From contig CM054116.1 in NCBI GenBank assembly GCA_028673005.1, positions 145,449,173 to 145,513,172 on the forward strand: a DNA stretch of 64,000 bases, read 5' to 3'. A model generated the notes under the pieces. It had not been told where the DNA came from and searched no databases. It saw nothing but the letters and a program-made list of their open reading frames with translations. Each line of letters opens with the position of its first letter. Position 1 is the stretch's first letter. The DNA is from Tanypteryx hageni. Lineage: Eukaryota; Arthropoda; Insecta; Odonata; Petaluridae. This document shows, piece after piece, positions 63,938 to 64,000 of the stretch. The translations under genes and the position numbers were made by a program.

Positions 63938-64000
63938 CAGTCAAACTCGGCTATAACGAGCGCCACGGGACCGTTTAGTTTTGCTCGTTATAGCCGTTAA
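63938..64000 (+). mobile_element. pogo-like element, left end (continues beyond window)
   Basis: CAGTCAAACTCGGCTATAAC follows a TA dinucleotide (63,936-63,937), as in pogo-type termini. A 14-bp sub-terminal inverted repeat CGGCTATAACGAGC (63,948-63,961) pairs with GCTCGTTATAGCCG (63,983-63,996). Confidence 0.55.

Noticed and set aside
1..64000. Host protein-coding genes with introns
   Set aside because: No exon-like conserved domain outside TE families could be recognised; absence is not proven without RNA data or searches.

Overview
The window is a eukaryotic, AT-rich, repeat-dense stretch, most likely from an arthropod. I base that on the mix of element families: a CR1-clade LINE with an esterase ORF1, Penelope-like elements with GIY-YIG endonucleases and hammerhead-type motifs, an RTE-like LINE, tRNA-derived SINEs, and hAT, PIF-Harbinger, piggyBac, pogo and Tc1/mariner-type remnants. 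I found no convincing host gene. Every recognisable coding region is a transposable element (TE) protein or a TE fragment. The species cannot be named from the sequence.

Layout. 0-7 kb: a Tc1/mariner-type transposase scrap, satellite-like AT-rich repeats, a decayed CR1 LINE (about 1.84-4.72 kb, +), a hAT transposase pseudogene (4.9-5.9 kb, -) and a second CR1 fragment (6.6-7.25 kb, -) capped by a hAT terminal inverted repeat (TIR). 7.2-10.9 kb: a tRNA-derived SINE followed by a long AT-rich repeat in both orientations. 12.6-14.8 kb: a near-perfect 956-bp inverted repeat made of two head-to-head, 5'-truncated Penelope-like elements, each carrying a hammerhead ribozyme motif and together flanked by a 12-bp direct repeat. 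15.6-20.1 kb: a second SINE, then a nearly complete Penelope-like element with pseudo-LTRs and a single internal stop. 20.2-21.2 kb: a composite repeat that recurs inverted at 62.9-63.9 kb. 24-28.7 kb: a hAT scrap, a Penelope pseudo-LTR, a tRNA-like head with poly(A), and an apparently intact 998-codon RTE-like LINE. 29-33.8 kb: tandem copies (about 775 bp) of the AT-rich repeat, in which a 45-bp segment occurs in both orientations.

34.8-43.2 kb holds short degenerate tandem repeats, a 580-bp polypyrimidine tract, piggyBac and Harbinger remnants, two LINE fragments and a repeat field marked by 'GCAGGGCTGCCACAAT'. 43.25-46.23 kb is a 5'-truncated CR1 broken by one frameshift. 48.0-48.3 kb is a hAT C-terminus.

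50-59.4 kb is a nested stack. An older jockey/L2-like LINE is interrupted first by a full-length, coding-intact CR1 (52.2-57.0 kb) and again by a 251-bp CR1 tail carrying a clean 8-bp target duplication. 60-64 kb contains short inverted-repeat elements, the inverted copy of the 20-kb composite, and the start of a pogo-like terminus at the window edge.

How the parts relate: the full-length CR1 (ORF1 plus ORF2) and the RTE-like ORF are the only elements that look able to encode complete machinery. The SINEs, MITE-like palindromes and truncated copies would depend on machinery from elsewhere. The most unusual structures are the palindromic Penelope pair, the ribozyme motifs at Penelope termini, the two-orientation segment in the AT-rich repeat, and several long perfect palindromes.
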